NCBI GenBank assembly: GCA_041665285.1
Contig: JBAYJC010000002.1
Location: 1-64,000, forward strand
Direction: 5' to 3'
DNA length: 64,000 nucleotides
DNA from: JBAYJC01 sp041665285
GTDB lineage: Bacteria > Patescibacteriota > Patescibacteriia > 2-12-FULL-60-25
The notes under the pieces were generated by a model. That model worked only from the letters and a program-made list of their open reading frames with translations, was not told where the DNA came from and ran no database searches. The position numbers and the translations under genes are program-made. The stretch's first letter is position 1. Each line of letters opens with the position of its first letter. This document shows, piece after piece, positions 1 through 8,025 of the stretch.

Positions 1-375
1 CTTGCCCACGGTGATGACCGCGCTGTGCGGCAGACCCTGGGAGTGGCCGCGCGTCTTGTAGCAGAGCGAGCCGTCCAGCGGGTCCACGAACGCCTCGAGC
101 GGGTTCGTGGGATTGCAGACCAGATCCGGGATCTGGGACTCCTCCACCCAGATCTTGCCGAACAGACCCGAGGCGTCGAGCTTCTTCTGGATAAAGCGAC
201 CGAGCGCCAGGTCTGCGGTGATGACCGTGTCGTCCCGCTCGTCACCAGAGCCCTTGCCCTGGTGCGCCACGTGCGCGAAGCCGTTGCCGGCGTTCGCGTT
301 GAGGTACTCGCGCGTTTCGTGCAGGACGACCTGAAGCTCGGTCATGAGCTCCATGGGTGCAAGCGTCGAACTCAT
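1..375 (-). CDS. Inositol monophosphatase-family phosphatase, 5' part only (cut by window edge)
   Basis: Reading the minus strand from ATG at 375 gives 125 codons with no stop before the window edge; the family is about 260 residues. The core DPLDGS is the metal-binding DP(L/I)DG(T/S) motif of the inositol monophosphatase / FBPase superfamily. The upstream stretches DDTVITADLALGRFI and WVEES match the substrate- and metal-binding beginning of the fold. The start is well supported: GGAGG lies 5 bases before the ATG. Third codon positions are almost all G or C, unlike the T/G-ending codons of the neighbouring gap gene, and such a strong Shine-Dalgarno is rare in this window, so recent acquisition is plausible. 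It is transcribed divergently from gap. Substrate cannot be told from the fragment. Confidence 0.72.
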   Translation of the reverse strand, partial: MSSTLAPMELMTELQVVLHETREYLNANAGNGFAHVAHQGKGSGDERDDTVITADLALGRFIQKKLDASGLFGKIWVEESQIPDLVCNPTNPLEAFVDPLDGSLCYKTRGHSQGLPHSAVITVGK

Positions 376-445
376 CACAACCTCCGTACCTGCCTTGATT
401 GGCTGGTAAACCTTTTCAGATTGTTCATGGACCGTCAAGGGTGTG

Positions 446-474
446 ATGACAGGGCGCGTCAATATCGCTATACT
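446..474 (+). promoter_or_regulatory. gap promoter, apparently leaderless
   Basis: The -35 is ATGACA (446-451), the spacer is 17 bases, and the -10 is TATACT (469-474). The gap ATG at 483 begins 9 bases after the end of the -10. A start site about 7-9 bases below the -10 would fall on or next to the A of the ATG, so the mRNA should have essentially no leader. No Shine-Dalgarno is visible. Confidence 0.6.
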
Positions 475-482
475 TTTGCTAT

Positions 483-1487
483 ATGCCAAAAATTGCCATC
501 AATGGATTCGGCCGCATTGGCCGAAACGTATTTAAGGCAGGGTTAGGAAAAGCAGGATTTGATGTGGTGGCAGTGAATGATCTCACGGACACGAAAACAC
601 TGGCGCATCTGCTTCAGTACGATTCTTCCTATCATCGTTTTGCGAAAAAGATTGGCTTTGATGAGAAAAATATTATCGTCGATGGCAAATCTGTACAGGT
701 GTTTGCAGAAAAGGATCCGACAAAGTTGCCTTGGGCAAAGCTTGGCGTGGACATTGTGCTTGAATGTACCGGACGTTTTACGGATTTGGAAGGCGCCTCG
801 CAACACATAACCGCTGGTGCAAAGCGTGTGATCCTTTCTGCGCCTGCAAAAGGTGATGGTGTTCCTACGTATGTCATGGGTGTCAATCAAAAAGGCGCTG
901 GCAAGAACGAAAAGGTGTTGAACAATGCGAGTTGCACCACCAATTGTATTGCGCCAGTTATGGCTATTATGGAAGAGGTGTTTGGCGTACACAAAGCCAT
1001 GATGACCACGGTGCATTCGTATACAGCAGATCAAAATCTCCAGGACGGCCCACATAAGGATTTACGTCGCGCACGATCTGCGGCACAGAATATCGTGCCA
1101 ACAACCACAGGCGCGGCCATTGCCGCTACAGAAGCGATTCCGTCGCTTAAAGGTGTATTTGATGGGCTAGCCATTCGTGTGCCAACGCCGGTAGTATCCT
1201 TGTCAGATATCACCCTGCTTTTGAAGGAGGTAACCACCGTAGAGGCGATCAATGAGGCGTTTATCAAAGCCGCAAAGTCAGCGCAGTGGAAAGGCTTGGT
1301 CGAAGTGACAGACGAACCGCTTGTTTCCACGGATTTTATAGGGAGCGAAGCCTCATGCGTGATTGATTTGTCGCTGACAAAGGTCGTTGATGGTGATTTT
1401 GTGAAGGTTGTGGCCTGGTATGACAATGAGTGGGGCTATTCTTGTAGACTTGCGGATATGGCATTAGAAGTGGCAAAGTCACTCTAA
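483..1487 (+). CDS. gap: Glyceraldehyde-3-phosphate dehydrogenase, type I (phosphorylating)
   Basis: 334 residues, the normal length. It oxidises glyceraldehyde-3-phosphate to 1,3-bisphosphoglycerate with NAD in cytosolic glycolysis. The N-terminal Rossmann motif INGFGRIGR is at residues 6-14. Asp33 at the end of the second strand favours NAD over NADP. The catalytic signature SCTTNC places the nucleophile at Cys151, with its partner His178 in TTVHSYT, and WYDNEWGYS closes the catalytic domain. pgk and eno follow within 4 kb, so this is a lower-glycolysis cluster. The start is fixed by the N-terminal alignment and by a promoter ending 8 bases before the ATG. Confidence 0.97.
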   Translation: MPKIAINGFGRIGRNVFKAGLGKAGFDVVAVNDLTDTKTLAHLLQYDSSYHRFAKKIGFDEKNIIVDGKSVQVFAEKDPTKLPWAKLGVDIVLECTGRFTDLEGASQHITAGAKRVILSAPAKGDGVPTYVMGVNQKGAGKNEKVLNNASCTTNCIAPVMAIMEEVFGVHKAMMTTVHSYTADQNLQDGPHKDLRRARSAAQNIVPTTTGAAIAATEAIPSLKGVFDGLAIRVPTPVVSLSDITLLLKEVTTVEAINEAFIKAAKSAQWKGLVEVTDEPLVSTDFIGSEASCVIDLSLTKVVDGDFVKVVAWYDNEWGYSCRLADMALEVAKSL

Positions 1488-1496
1488 ACCCATATC

Positions 1497-2423
1497 ATGA
1501 TCGCCGCTGATGTATTTCACGCCTTTTTGTACGGCTCGGATTGGATCCTCTGGAGCGTGTTTTGGTTGCTTGTTTTAGGGCTTTTTCTGATAGCCTGGCG
1601 TGCAGGTCATTGGGCGGGATGGAAGAAATATTTGCGCTGGTTTGCCGTATGCATTTTGATTATCCTCGGATATGCTCGGCTTGTTGAGCCACGGCTTTTG
1701 ACCGTCAAAACGTATAAAATGCCACTTATCCCTCAGCCAAAAACATGGGTAAAGGCTGTGTTTTTGTTTGATGCGCATGCTGGCCGTGATAAGGGGCCTG
1801 GGTTTTATCGCCGCGTAGCAGAGCGGGTGGGGTCGCTTGAGCCGGATGTGATCTTTGTTGGTGGTGATTTTGTTGATCAAGACTCTGCTGATATGGGGGA
1901 TTTGCGTAGTTGGGCGGACATGACGGCTCCTTTGGGAAAGTATTTTGTGCTGGGCAATCATGATTATTATGGAGACCCACAGGCTGTTCGATCCTATGCG
2001 CAGACGATCCTTGGGATGACGGATGTCACAAATGCGATTCTGAATATCAAAAAAGACGATCGATCTTTTACATTGATAGGTTTGGACGACGCAAAAATGG
2101 GAACGCCGGATCTTGCGCTTGTGAACGATCCTGCGGCAAAACGTCCGCGTGTGATTTTTTCGCATCAACCGGATATTCTTCTTTCTCTGCCTTCTGGCGT
2201 GGCTGAAGGGGCGATGTTTGGGCACACGCATGGAGGACAGGTGCGTTTACCTTGGATCGGATCGCTTGCGATTCTTCCACAGCGTGCGCCCCAATGGCTG
2301 GATCGCGGATGGAAGTATTGGAGAGGCACTCCTCTGGTGATTTCGCAAGGACTCGGTGAAGCAACCGCGCCTTTACGGTTATTTGATCCTCCGCAAATCA
2401 TGGTCGTAGAGATTGGGATCTGA
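1497..2423 (+). CDS. Membrane-anchored metallophosphoesterase (YaeI/YkuE-like)
   Basis: 308 residues. Two hydrophobic segments (about 15-36 and 45-62) precede a calcineurin-like phosphoesterase domain. The metal ligands appear in order: FDAHAG (Asp92, His94), GGDFVD (Asp124), GNHD (Asn154, His155), SHQPD (His222) and GHTHGGQ (His242, His244). This pattern matches the YaeI/YkuE group, some of which act on lipid-linked substrates such as UDP-diacylglucosamine; the substrate here is unknown. It begins 10 bases after gap and sits between gap and pgk, probably co-transcribed. Its active site would be tethered at the membrane. Confidence 0.85.
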   Translation: MIAADVFHAFLYGSDWILWSVFWLLVLGLFLIAWRAGHWAGWKKYLRWFAVCILIILGYARLVEPRLLTVKTYKMPLIPQPKTWVKAVFLFDAHAGRDKGPGFYRRVAERVGSLEPDVIFVGGDFVDQDSADMGDLRSWADMTAPLGKYFVLGNHDYYGDPQAVRSYAQTILGMTDVTNAILNIKKDDRSFTLIGLDDAKMGTPDLALVNDPAAKRPRVIFSHQPDILLSLPSGVAEGAMFGHTHGGQVRLPWIGSLAILPQRAPQWLDRGWKYWRGTPLVISQGLGEATAPLRLFDPPQIMVVEIGI

Positions 2424-2441
2424 TCCGAATCTGATCTGCTG

Positions 2442-2450
2442 TGATATACT
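2442..2450 (+). promoter_or_regulatory. Extended -10 element of pgk, apparently leaderless
   Basis: TGaTATACT is an extended -10 (TGnTATAAT type). The first ATG of the conserved pgk N-terminus is at 2459, with 8 bases between, the same geometry as gap. No convincing -35 is visible, which is usual for extended -10 promoters. The element supports ATG 2459 over the in-frame GTG at 2441, which overlaps the promoter itself. Confidence 0.5.
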
Positions 2451-2458
2451 GTGGCGGT

Positions 2459-3652
2459 ATGCAACTTCGTACGCTTCCTTCTTCCTTGGATCTACAGGGA
2501 AAGCGTGTTTTAGTGCGTTTGGATTGGAATGTGCCACTTGTGGGGTCATTTGCGCCTGAGGATACCGTGAAGATTGAACGCTCGCTCGGTATCGTGCATG
2601 CGTTGCAAAAGCGCGGGGCCATTGTGGTCGTGCTGACGCATCTCGGTCGTCCAGAGGGCCGTGATCCGGCGCTATCAACAAAGAGATTACTCGGTGTTCT
2701 TGCGCATCGTTTTCGTATGAAGGTTGTCTTTCATCCGCAAATCGTAAGCTCTACAAGTGAGCGGAAGGTTTTGCTCCATGCGTTGGTAGAAGCAGAACCA
2801 GGGAGTGTGCATCTTTTAGAAAATGTACGTTTTGAAAAAGGGGAGGAGAAGAATGAGGCCAAGCTCGCAAAAGCCTATGCAGAGCTTGGCGAGCTATTCG
2901 TGAACGATGCGTTTGCTTCGTCTCATCGAGCACACGCGACGATTGTCGGCATCACGAAACTTCTCCCTTCCTATGCTGGACCAGAACTCGTGAACGAGGT
3001 GACGCATCTTGAGACATTTCTTACGCAGGTGAAAAAGCCCTTTATTGCCGTGATTGGCGGGCTAAAGCTCTCTACGAAAATACCAATCATAAAGGCATTG
3101 TTACCATTGTGTGATGAAATGTTGATTGGCGGCGCTATGGCAAACACCATGCTTGCGGCGCTCAAGTGCCCCACGGGTGCTTCCTTTGTGGAAACTAAGA
3201 TGCTTAAAGTAGCGAAATCTATTGCAGAACATCCAAAGGTGCTTTTGCCACTCGACGTGGTTGTGACGAAGAAAAAGGTGGCGCGGCCTGTGCTTGTTTC
3301 GCGAGCGATTGATGCGGTTGCTCCTGACGAGCATATCGTGGATATTGGGCTCAAAACGCTTCGTGTGTGGGGGCAAGAACTGCTTCATGCAAAAACGATC
3401 CTGTGGAACGGACCTATGGGAATTATTGAGATTCCAGCATGTGGCGCAGGATCGCGGTTTATCGCACGGGCCATTGCACGGCGCGCAAATGGAAGGTCGT
3501 TTGCCGTTGCCGGTGGAGGGGAGACGCTGTCGGTTGTGTTTGAGACAAGGACAGCCTCGTCTTTTGACCATGTATCCATGGGCGGTGGAGCTTTGCTGGA
3601 GTTTTTGACCCTAAAAGGGAAGCTCCCAGGCATAATACCTTTACTCAAATAA
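2459..3652 (+). CDS. pgk: Phosphoglycerate kinase
   Basis: 397 residues from ATG 2459, typical length. It transfers phosphate from 1,3-bisphosphoglycerate to ADP, the first ATP-yielding step of glycolysis. Visible family features are KRVLVRLDWNVPL (the PGK signature, usually RVDFNVP), THLGRPEG, LLENVRFEKGEE, NDAFASSHRAHAT, a conserved AVIGGLKLSTKI (usually GGAKVSDK), the nucleotide-loop region WNGPMGIIE and AGGGETLS near the C-terminus. It follows the metallophosphoesterase by 35 bases and leads into a small membrane protein 3 bases downstream. An in-frame GTG at 2441 would add six residues with no conserved content. Confidence 0.96.
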   Translation: MQLRTLPSSLDLQGKRVLVRLDWNVPLVGSFAPEDTVKIERSLGIVHALQKRGAIVVVLTHLGRPEGRDPALSTKRLLGVLAHRFRMKVVFHPQIVSSTSERKVLLHALVEAEPGSVHLLENVRFEKGEEKNEAKLAKAYAELGELFVNDAFASSHRAHATIVGITKLLPSYAGPELVNEVTHLETFLTQVKKPFIAVIGGLKLSTKIPIIKALLPLCDEMLIGGAMANTMLAALKCPTGASFVETKMLKVAKSIAEHPKVLLPLDVVVTKKKVARPVLVSRAIDAVAPDEHIVDIGLKTLRVWGQELLHAKTILWNGPMGIIEIPACGAGSRFIARAIARRANGRSFAVAGGGETLSVVFETRTASSFDHVSMGGGALLEFLTLKGKLPGIIPLLK

Positions 3653-3655
3653 GCT

Positions 3656-3928
3656 ATGTCTCAAGAAACGGAAGAACGCGAGGCAAATATCAAACTACAA
3701 ACATTGGAAAAGATGCTGGAACTCATGACAGCCGCGTTTTCGCTTGTCGCGGCTCTTGCGTGGAATGATGCGATCCAATCGCTTTTCAAGCGGATTTTTG
3801 GAGATGCCTCGTCTATTTATGCCAAGTTTGCGTATGCGGTGCTCATTACGGTCATTATTGTGATTTTGAGTCATCGTGTCGCAAAGGTCACGCGTGCGCT
3901 CAAGAAAAAGTTGGATAAGTGTCCGTAA
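3656..3928 (+). CDS. Small two-helix membrane protein, DUF5654-like
   Basis: 90 residues. A charged N-terminus with coiled-coil character (residues 1-20) is followed by LMTAAFSLVAALAWNDAIQSLFKRIFG and a second hydrophobic helix FAYAVLITVIIVILSHRVAKV, then a basic tail. The AALAWNDAI core and two-helix layout resemble the DUF5654 family found in archaea and candidate-phylum bacteria; function unknown. It starts 3 bases after the pgk stop and so belongs to the glycolytic transcription unit. Family assignment is from memory of the motif. Confidence 0.7.
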   Translation: MSQETEEREANIKLQTLEKMLELMTAAFSLVAALAWNDAIQSLFKRIFGDASSIYAKFAYAVLITVIIVILSHRVAKVTRALKKKLDKCP

Positions 3929-3980
3929 GTGCGGTATCCTGTTGGTGTTGATTTTTGGTTTTTACTCTCACACGCTCTTT

Positions 3981-5246
3981 ATGTTTGGAGGCAATAAAAT
4001 TCGTTCCATCATTGCACGCGAAATCCTTGACTCGCGTGGAAACCCTACGGTTGCCTGTCGGGTAACGTTGCGATCAGGAGTAACAGCAGAGGCCAAAGTG
4101 CCGTCGGGCGCCTCTACAGGGTCGCACGAGGCCTTAGAATTGCGTGATGGTGGTAAACGCTATGGCGGCAAGGGTGTACTGAAGGCCGTCACGAACGTGA
4201 ACAAGAAAATCGCTCCCATGCTTCGTGGAGTCGATGCCTCACATCAAGAGCAGATCGATGCCATGATGATTGAGCTGGATGGAACGGAAAATAAGTCGAA
4301 ACTTGGCGCAAACGGTGTGCTTGGTGTATCGCTCGCTTGTGCGGAGGCAACGGCTCTCCACCGTCGTCTGCCGCTTTGGAAGTCCTTGCGTCATACCTTT
4401 GATTTTGGCCGGGCCGCGCGTCTGCCTTTTCCCACGATGAACGTGTTGAATGGCGGTGCGCACGCGAATTGGTCGCTGGATATCCAGGAGTGTATGATCG
4501 TGCCGAAGCAACGTACGATGGCTGAACGCATTCGCGCGGGTGCGGAGACCTTTCACATGCTGGCGAAGATTCTCAAAGAAGAAGGGTATGCAACAACCGT
4601 GGGTGATGAAGGAGGATTTGCCCCAAAGTTACCAAACGTAGAAACGGCTTTTGAGTTGTTAGTGACAGCGATAAAGCGTGCTGGATACAAACCAGGACAA
4701 GACATGACTCTTGCGGCGGATGTGGCGAGTTCTGAGTTTTATGATGCCAAAGCCAAGCGGTATAAGATGAAGACTGAAGGACGTGAGTTCACGGCCGCAC
4801 AGTTGCTCCATCGCTATGAACATTGGTGCGATGTGTTTCCGCTCGAATCCTTGGAAGATCCTTTTGCCGAGGATGATTGGAAGGCCTGGCGTGAAGCCAT
4901 GGTTATGTTTCGCCGCCGCCGCTTACCGATCGTGGGGGATGATTTCTTTGTCACGAATGTCGAGCGTCTTGATCGCGGCATTGTCGAAAAAGCCGCGAGC
5001 GCGATTTTGATCAAGCTCAACCAGATCGGCACACTTTCCGAGACCGTCGCGGCTATCAACATGGCGCACAAGGCGGATTGGGTCACCTCCATTTCACACC
5101 GTTCCGGCGAAACCTCAGACACGCTGATTGCAGATCTCGCGGTCGCATGCGGTTCCGAATACATCAAAACCGGTTCGCTCTCACGCTCCGAACGCGTGGA
5201 AAAATACAATCGCTTACTGGAAATCGAAATGGAAATGAAATCGTAG
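3981..5246 (+). CDS. eno: Enolase (phosphopyruvate hydratase)
   Basis: 421 residues from ATG 3981, full length. It dehydrates 2-phosphoglycerate to phosphoenolpyruvate. SGASTGSHEALELRD forms the mobile active-site loop. DIQE and GDEGGFAP carry the conserved glutamates, LEDPFAEDDW and VGDDFFVT the metal ligands, IKLNQIGT the catalytic lysine, SHRSGET the conserved histidine, and IKTG the second lysine. The segment around GGAHANWSLDIQECM departs from the usual HADNNVDIQEFM. A longer reading frame opens at 3876, but its first 35 residues are unlike enolase and overlap the previous gene, so ATG 3981 is preferred. Codon use shifts toward C-ending codons in the last 300 bases. Confidence 0.96.
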   Translation: MFGGNKIRSIIAREILDSRGNPTVACRVTLRSGVTAEAKVPSGASTGSHEALELRDGGKRYGGKGVLKAVTNVNKKIAPMLRGVDASHQEQIDAMMIELDGTENKSKLGANGVLGVSLACAEATALHRRLPLWKSLRHTFDFGRAARLPFPTMNVLNGGAHANWSLDIQECMIVPKQRTMAERIRAGAETFHMLAKILKEEGYATTVGDEGGFAPKLPNVETAFELLVTAIKRAGYKPGQDMTLAADVASSEFYDAKAKRYKMKTEGREFTAAQLLHRYEHWCDVFPLESLEDPFAEDDWKAWREAMVMFRRRRLPIVGDDFFVTNVERLDRGIVEKAASAILIKLNQIGTLSETVAAINMAHKADWVTSISHRSGETSDTLIADLAVACGSEYIKTGSLSRSERVEKYNRLLEIEMEMKS

Positions 5247-5280
5247 GGGCGTATTGCCTACGTTCGTCGGTTCCGCCAGG

Positions 5281-5309
5281 TTGAAGCGTCGTGCCATTCT
5301 TGCTAACGT
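5281..5309 (+). promoter_or_regulatory. Candidate miaB promoter next to the start codon
   Basis: TTGAAG (5281-5286), a 17-base spacer and TAACGT (5304-5309) stand 6 bases before the miaB ATG. The -10 is weak, but the spacing repeats that of the gap and pgk promoters. Confidence 0.35.
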
Positions 5310-5315
5310 CTTGGC

Positions 5316-6698
5316 ATGTCGCGAACCTACCACATCACCACCTACGGTTGCCAGATGAACAAGAACGACAGCGAGCGTATCGCTGGCGTTTTCGCGTTCA
5401 TGGGGTTTGAGCCTGCCGCGCACGAGTCTGAGGCAGACATTATCGTGGTGAACACGTGCAGTGTTCGTCAGTCTGCGGAAGAACGCATTTTTGGTTCACA
5501 AGAAAAATATCTTGAGTACAAACGCGTACGTCCTGATATGCTGGTGGCGATCACTGGATGTCTTCCTGGTCGCGATAAGCGCAAGGAATTTCTGCCTCGT
5601 ATGAAGGCCGTGGACCTGTATTTTCCCACCGCAGACATGGTGAAACTGCCGGAATGGATCAGGGAGCTCAGGCCAGGGTGGTTTGATCGTCATGCGGAAG
5701 AAGGGGAAAATACGTCGAAGATCCTTCGTCTGACTCAGGGTGACGAGGGGGACTATTTGACGATCCCTCCTCAGCGAACCTCTCCCTTTCAAACTTTTGT
5801 CACGATTCAGACCGGATGCAATAAGTATTGCGCGTATTGCGTGGTGCCGTATGCGCGTGGGTTTGAGACGTGCCGGTCCGTCAAAGACGTGCTCGCGGAG
5901 TGTCGCGATGCCATTGCCAAAGGCGCGGTTGAGCTCACGCTTCTTGGTCAATCTGTGAACTCCTTCCGGGCATCTGATCCAGAGACATTCGCCAAAGAAA
6001 ACCCGTTTCATGATCATTTCGCGGCCTTGCTTTGGGAAGTGAACCAACTACCAGGTTTGGAGCGGCTGCAGTGGACATCCGCACACCCCATGTCCATGAC
6101 AGACGAGGTGATCGCGGCGCTCGCACTTCCAAAGCAAGCGAACTTCCTGCACTTGCCTGTGCAATCTGGAAGCGATGAGGTTTTGCGCCGCATGAATCGC
6201 AAATACACGCGCGAGCAGTATCTGGAGATTATGCGAAAGATCAAAGAAGCGCGGCCTGGCATGGCGCTTGGCACGGACATCATCGTTGGATTCCCGGGTG
6301 AGACTGACGAGCAATTCGAGGAAACGCTTTCGCTGTATCGTGAGGTGGGGTTTGATATCTCCTACAATGCGCAGTATTCGCCGCGGTCTGGTACATTGGC
6401 ATGGAAGATATTTCCAGATGACGTGTCCAAGGAGGAGAAGCGTGGGCGATGGGACAAGCTTCAAGAAGTGATGTCGGAAATCGTGCTCCAAAAAAACCAG
6501 GCGTTTCAAGGCAAAGAGGTGGCCGTATTAGTCGAGCGAGTCGAAAAGGGAATGGCGTCTGGAAACTCTGCGGAAATGAAGCTCGTGCAGTTTCCATGTG
6601 AAGACGCGTCTCTCGTCGGCAAGATCGTGGGCGTGAAGGTCGTGGACGCGCAGGCGTGGGTACTACGAGCCACCTCACCCCAGCCCTCTCCTTCGTAA
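5316..6698 (+). CDS. miaB: tRNA-2-methylthio-N6-dimethylallyladenosine synthase (radical SAM methylthiotransferase)
   Basis: 460 residues. It adds the 2-methylthio group to i6A37 of tRNA. The N-terminal UPF0004 domain has three cysteines for the auxiliary 4Fe-4S cluster (Cys12, Cys48, Cys82). The radical SAM core has CNKYCAYC (Cys168, Cys172, Cys175). ARGFETCRS, LLGQSVNSF and GTDIIVGFPGETDEQFEET are typical of MiaB rather than MtaB or RimO. A TRAM-like RNA-binding tail ends around residue 450. The last residues (LRATSPQPSPS) are encoded by a palindromic repeat that also supplies the stop codon, so the native C-terminus was probably replaced. miaA follows 25 bases later, so both steps of ms2i6A synthesis are adjacent. 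Confidence 0.94.
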   Translation: MSRTYHITTYGCQMNKNDSERIAGVFAFMGFEPAAHESEADIIVVNTCSVRQSAEERIFGSQEKYLEYKRVRPDMLVAITGCLPGRDKRKEFLPRMKAVDLYFPTADMVKLPEWIRELRPGWFDRHAEEGENTSKILRLTQGDEGDYLTIPPQRTSPFQTFVTIQTGCNKYCAYCVVPYARGFETCRSVKDVLAECRDAIAKGAVELTLLGQSVNSFRASDPETFAKENPFHDHFAALLWEVNQLPGLERLQWTSAHPMSMTDEVIAALALPKQANFLHLPVQSGSDEVLRRMNRKYTREQYLEIMRKIKEARPGMALGTDIIVGFPGETDEQFEETLSLYREVGFDISYNAQYSPRSGTLAWKIFPDDVSKEEKRGRWDKLQEVMSEIVLQKNQAFQGKEVAVLVERVEKGMASGNSAEMKLVQFPCEDASLVGKIVGVKVVDAQAWVLRATSPQPSPS

Positions 6699-6706
6699 GG
6701 AGAGGG
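6684..6706 (+). repeat. REP-like palindrome forming the end of miaB
   Basis: A perfect 10-base-pair stem, CCCTCTCCTT / AAGGAGAGGG, with a 3-base loop. The miaB stop TAA (6696-6698) straddles the loop and the second arm. No T-tract follows, so it is not a standard terminator. The preceding CTCACCCCAGCC resembles short palindromic repeats that occur between genes in many bacteria and translate as SPQPSP-like tails; this resemblance is from memory. Confidence 0.55.
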
Positions 6707-6723
6707 AGTCGGATCCCGTGTTT

Positions 6724-7578
6724 ATGCTTCCTCATATTCTCTGCATTGTTGGTCCTACTTCATCCGGTAAAACCGCGATGGGGTTGCGATTGGCTAAGGA
6801 ACGCAACGGGGAGATTATCAATGCCGATGCGCGGCAGGTGTATCGTGGGTTTGATATTGGCACAGGCAAGCCAAAGGGGGAGTGGAAAGAGGGTGTATAT
6901 CTTGTGGATGGGGTTGTGCATCACTTGATGGATGATGTGGATCCAATGACCACGATGACAGTCGCAGAATGGCGAGAGCGGGCTTTATCGACGATCCATG
7001 ACATTGTTCGTCGCGGCAAGCTTCCGATCGTGGTTGGTGGCACAGGGTTGTATGTCCAGGCATTGGTTGATGCGTATGATCTGCCGCACGTGCCTCCGCA
7101 AAAAGAGTTGCGTGATCGCTTGGAAAAGATGTCTCTTGAAGAGAGGGTCCATGAGTTGAAGGGGGTTGACCCTCAAGCCGCGTCTGTGGTGGATCTCATG
7201 AACCCGCGTCGTGTTCAACGAGCCTTGGAAGTGGCGCTCACGACAGGTCGCTCGTTTGTGGATCAACGTGTGAAAAAGGAGCCGGTCGTGAATGCAGAGA
7301 TGATCTGTCTCATGCCCTCTCGTGAGGAATTGTATCGTCGAATCGACGCGGCCGTGGACGAGCGCATGGCAGATGGCTGGTTGGATGAAGTGCGTCGCTT
7401 ACATGATGCAGGTATTCCTTGGGACGCGCCGGCCATGACGTCTATTGGCTATCGAGAGCTTGGAGCGGTTCTTCGAGGCGAGATGTCGCTTGAAGAGGCG
7501 ACCGTCAAAATCAAGCAAGCTACGCGGCAATATGCGAAGCGGCAGATGACGTGGTTCAAAAAATACGTTCCTGTTTGA
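6724..7578 (+). CDS. miaA: tRNA dimethylallyltransferase
   Basis: 284 residues from ATG 6724, slightly shorter than the usual 300-310. It transfers a dimethylallyl group to A37 of tRNAs reading UNN codons, giving i6A37, the substrate of MiaB just upstream. The P-loop GPTSSGKT is near the N-terminus. INADARQVYRGFDIGTGKP matches the family hallmark NADSRQVYRGLDIGTAKP. HHLMD, VVGGTGLYVQAL and NPRRVQRALEV are further conserved blocks, and RQYAKRQMTWFKK is the C-terminal signature. A GTG at 6718 would add two residues, but ATG places the P-loop at the usual distance. Confidence 0.95.
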   Translation: MLPHILCIVGPTSSGKTAMGLRLAKERNGEIINADARQVYRGFDIGTGKPKGEWKEGVYLVDGVVHHLMDDVDPMTTMTVAEWRERALSTIHDIVRRGKLPIVVGGTGLYVQALVDAYDLPHVPPQKELRDRLEKMSLEERVHELKGVDPQAASVVDLMNPRRVQRALEVALTTGRSFVDQRVKKEPVVNAEMICLMPSREELYRRIDAAVDERMADGWLDEVRRLHDAGIPWDAPAMTSIGYRELGAVLRGEMSLEEATVKIKQATRQYAKRQMTWFKKYVPV

Positions 7579-7603
7579 CGTTTTGCGTTGGCTCAAGCAC
7601 TAT
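7575..7603 (+). promoter_or_regulatory. Candidate promoter before the EVE-domain gene
   Basis: TTGACG (7575-7580, overlapping the miaA stop), a 17-base spacer and CACTAT (7598-7603) end 8 bases before the ATG at 7612. The -35 is strong and the -10 weak. The position relative to the start codon matches gap and pgk. Confidence 0.4.
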
Positions 7604-7611
7604 CATGAGGT

Positions 7612-8025
7612 ATGGCCTACTGGCTTATCAAAACAGATCCGCAGGATTATGGGTGGGAAGACCTTTTACGCGAAGGCTCCACATCCTGGACAGGCGTGCG
7701 TAATTTTCAGGCACGCAATTTTATGAGTGAAATGAAGGTAGGTGATCTCGTTGTTGTCTATGACGCGGGTGATGATAAAGAGATCCGCGGCATTGCAGAG
7801 GTCTCAAAAGAGGCGTATCCAGATCCAACGGCAGAAGAAGGGAAGTGGGTTGCTGTGGATATCAAAGCCGTGAAACCTTGCGGGCGGCCTTTGCATTTTG
7901 AAGAGATTCGCAATACCTACGGCCTTTCCGTCATGCCTCTCGTGGAACAGCCGCGCTTGACCGTACATGCTGTGACAGAGCCTCAATGGCAGTCCATTCT
8001 AAAATACTCAAAAACAACGCTATGA
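7612..8025 (+). CDS. EVE-domain protein (ThyN1-like)
   Basis: 137 residues, a complete single EVE domain. MAYWLIKTDPQDYGWEDL is the characteristic opening of this PUA-like fold, which reads modified nucleobases. WTGVRNFQARNFM and MKVGDLVVVYDAG form the pocket and core strands, and WVAVDIKAV follows. EVE proteins are linked by context to modified RNA or DNA, but no target can be inferred here. Its stop overlaps the start of the nucleotidyltransferase gene (ATGA at 8022-8025), so the two are translated together. It follows two tRNA-modification genes, which is suggestive only. Confidence 0.85.
   Translation: MAYWLIKTDPQDYGWEDLLREGSTSWTGVRNFQARNFMSEMKVGDLVVVYDAGDDKEIRGIAEVSKEAYPDPTAEEGKWVAVDIKAVKPCGRPLHFEEIRNTYGLSVMPLVEQPRLTVHAVTEPQWQSILKYSKTTL

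Noticed and set aside
2441..2458. GTG 2441 as the pgk start
   Set aside because: It lies in the extended -10 box, and the conserved N-terminus begins at ATG 2459.
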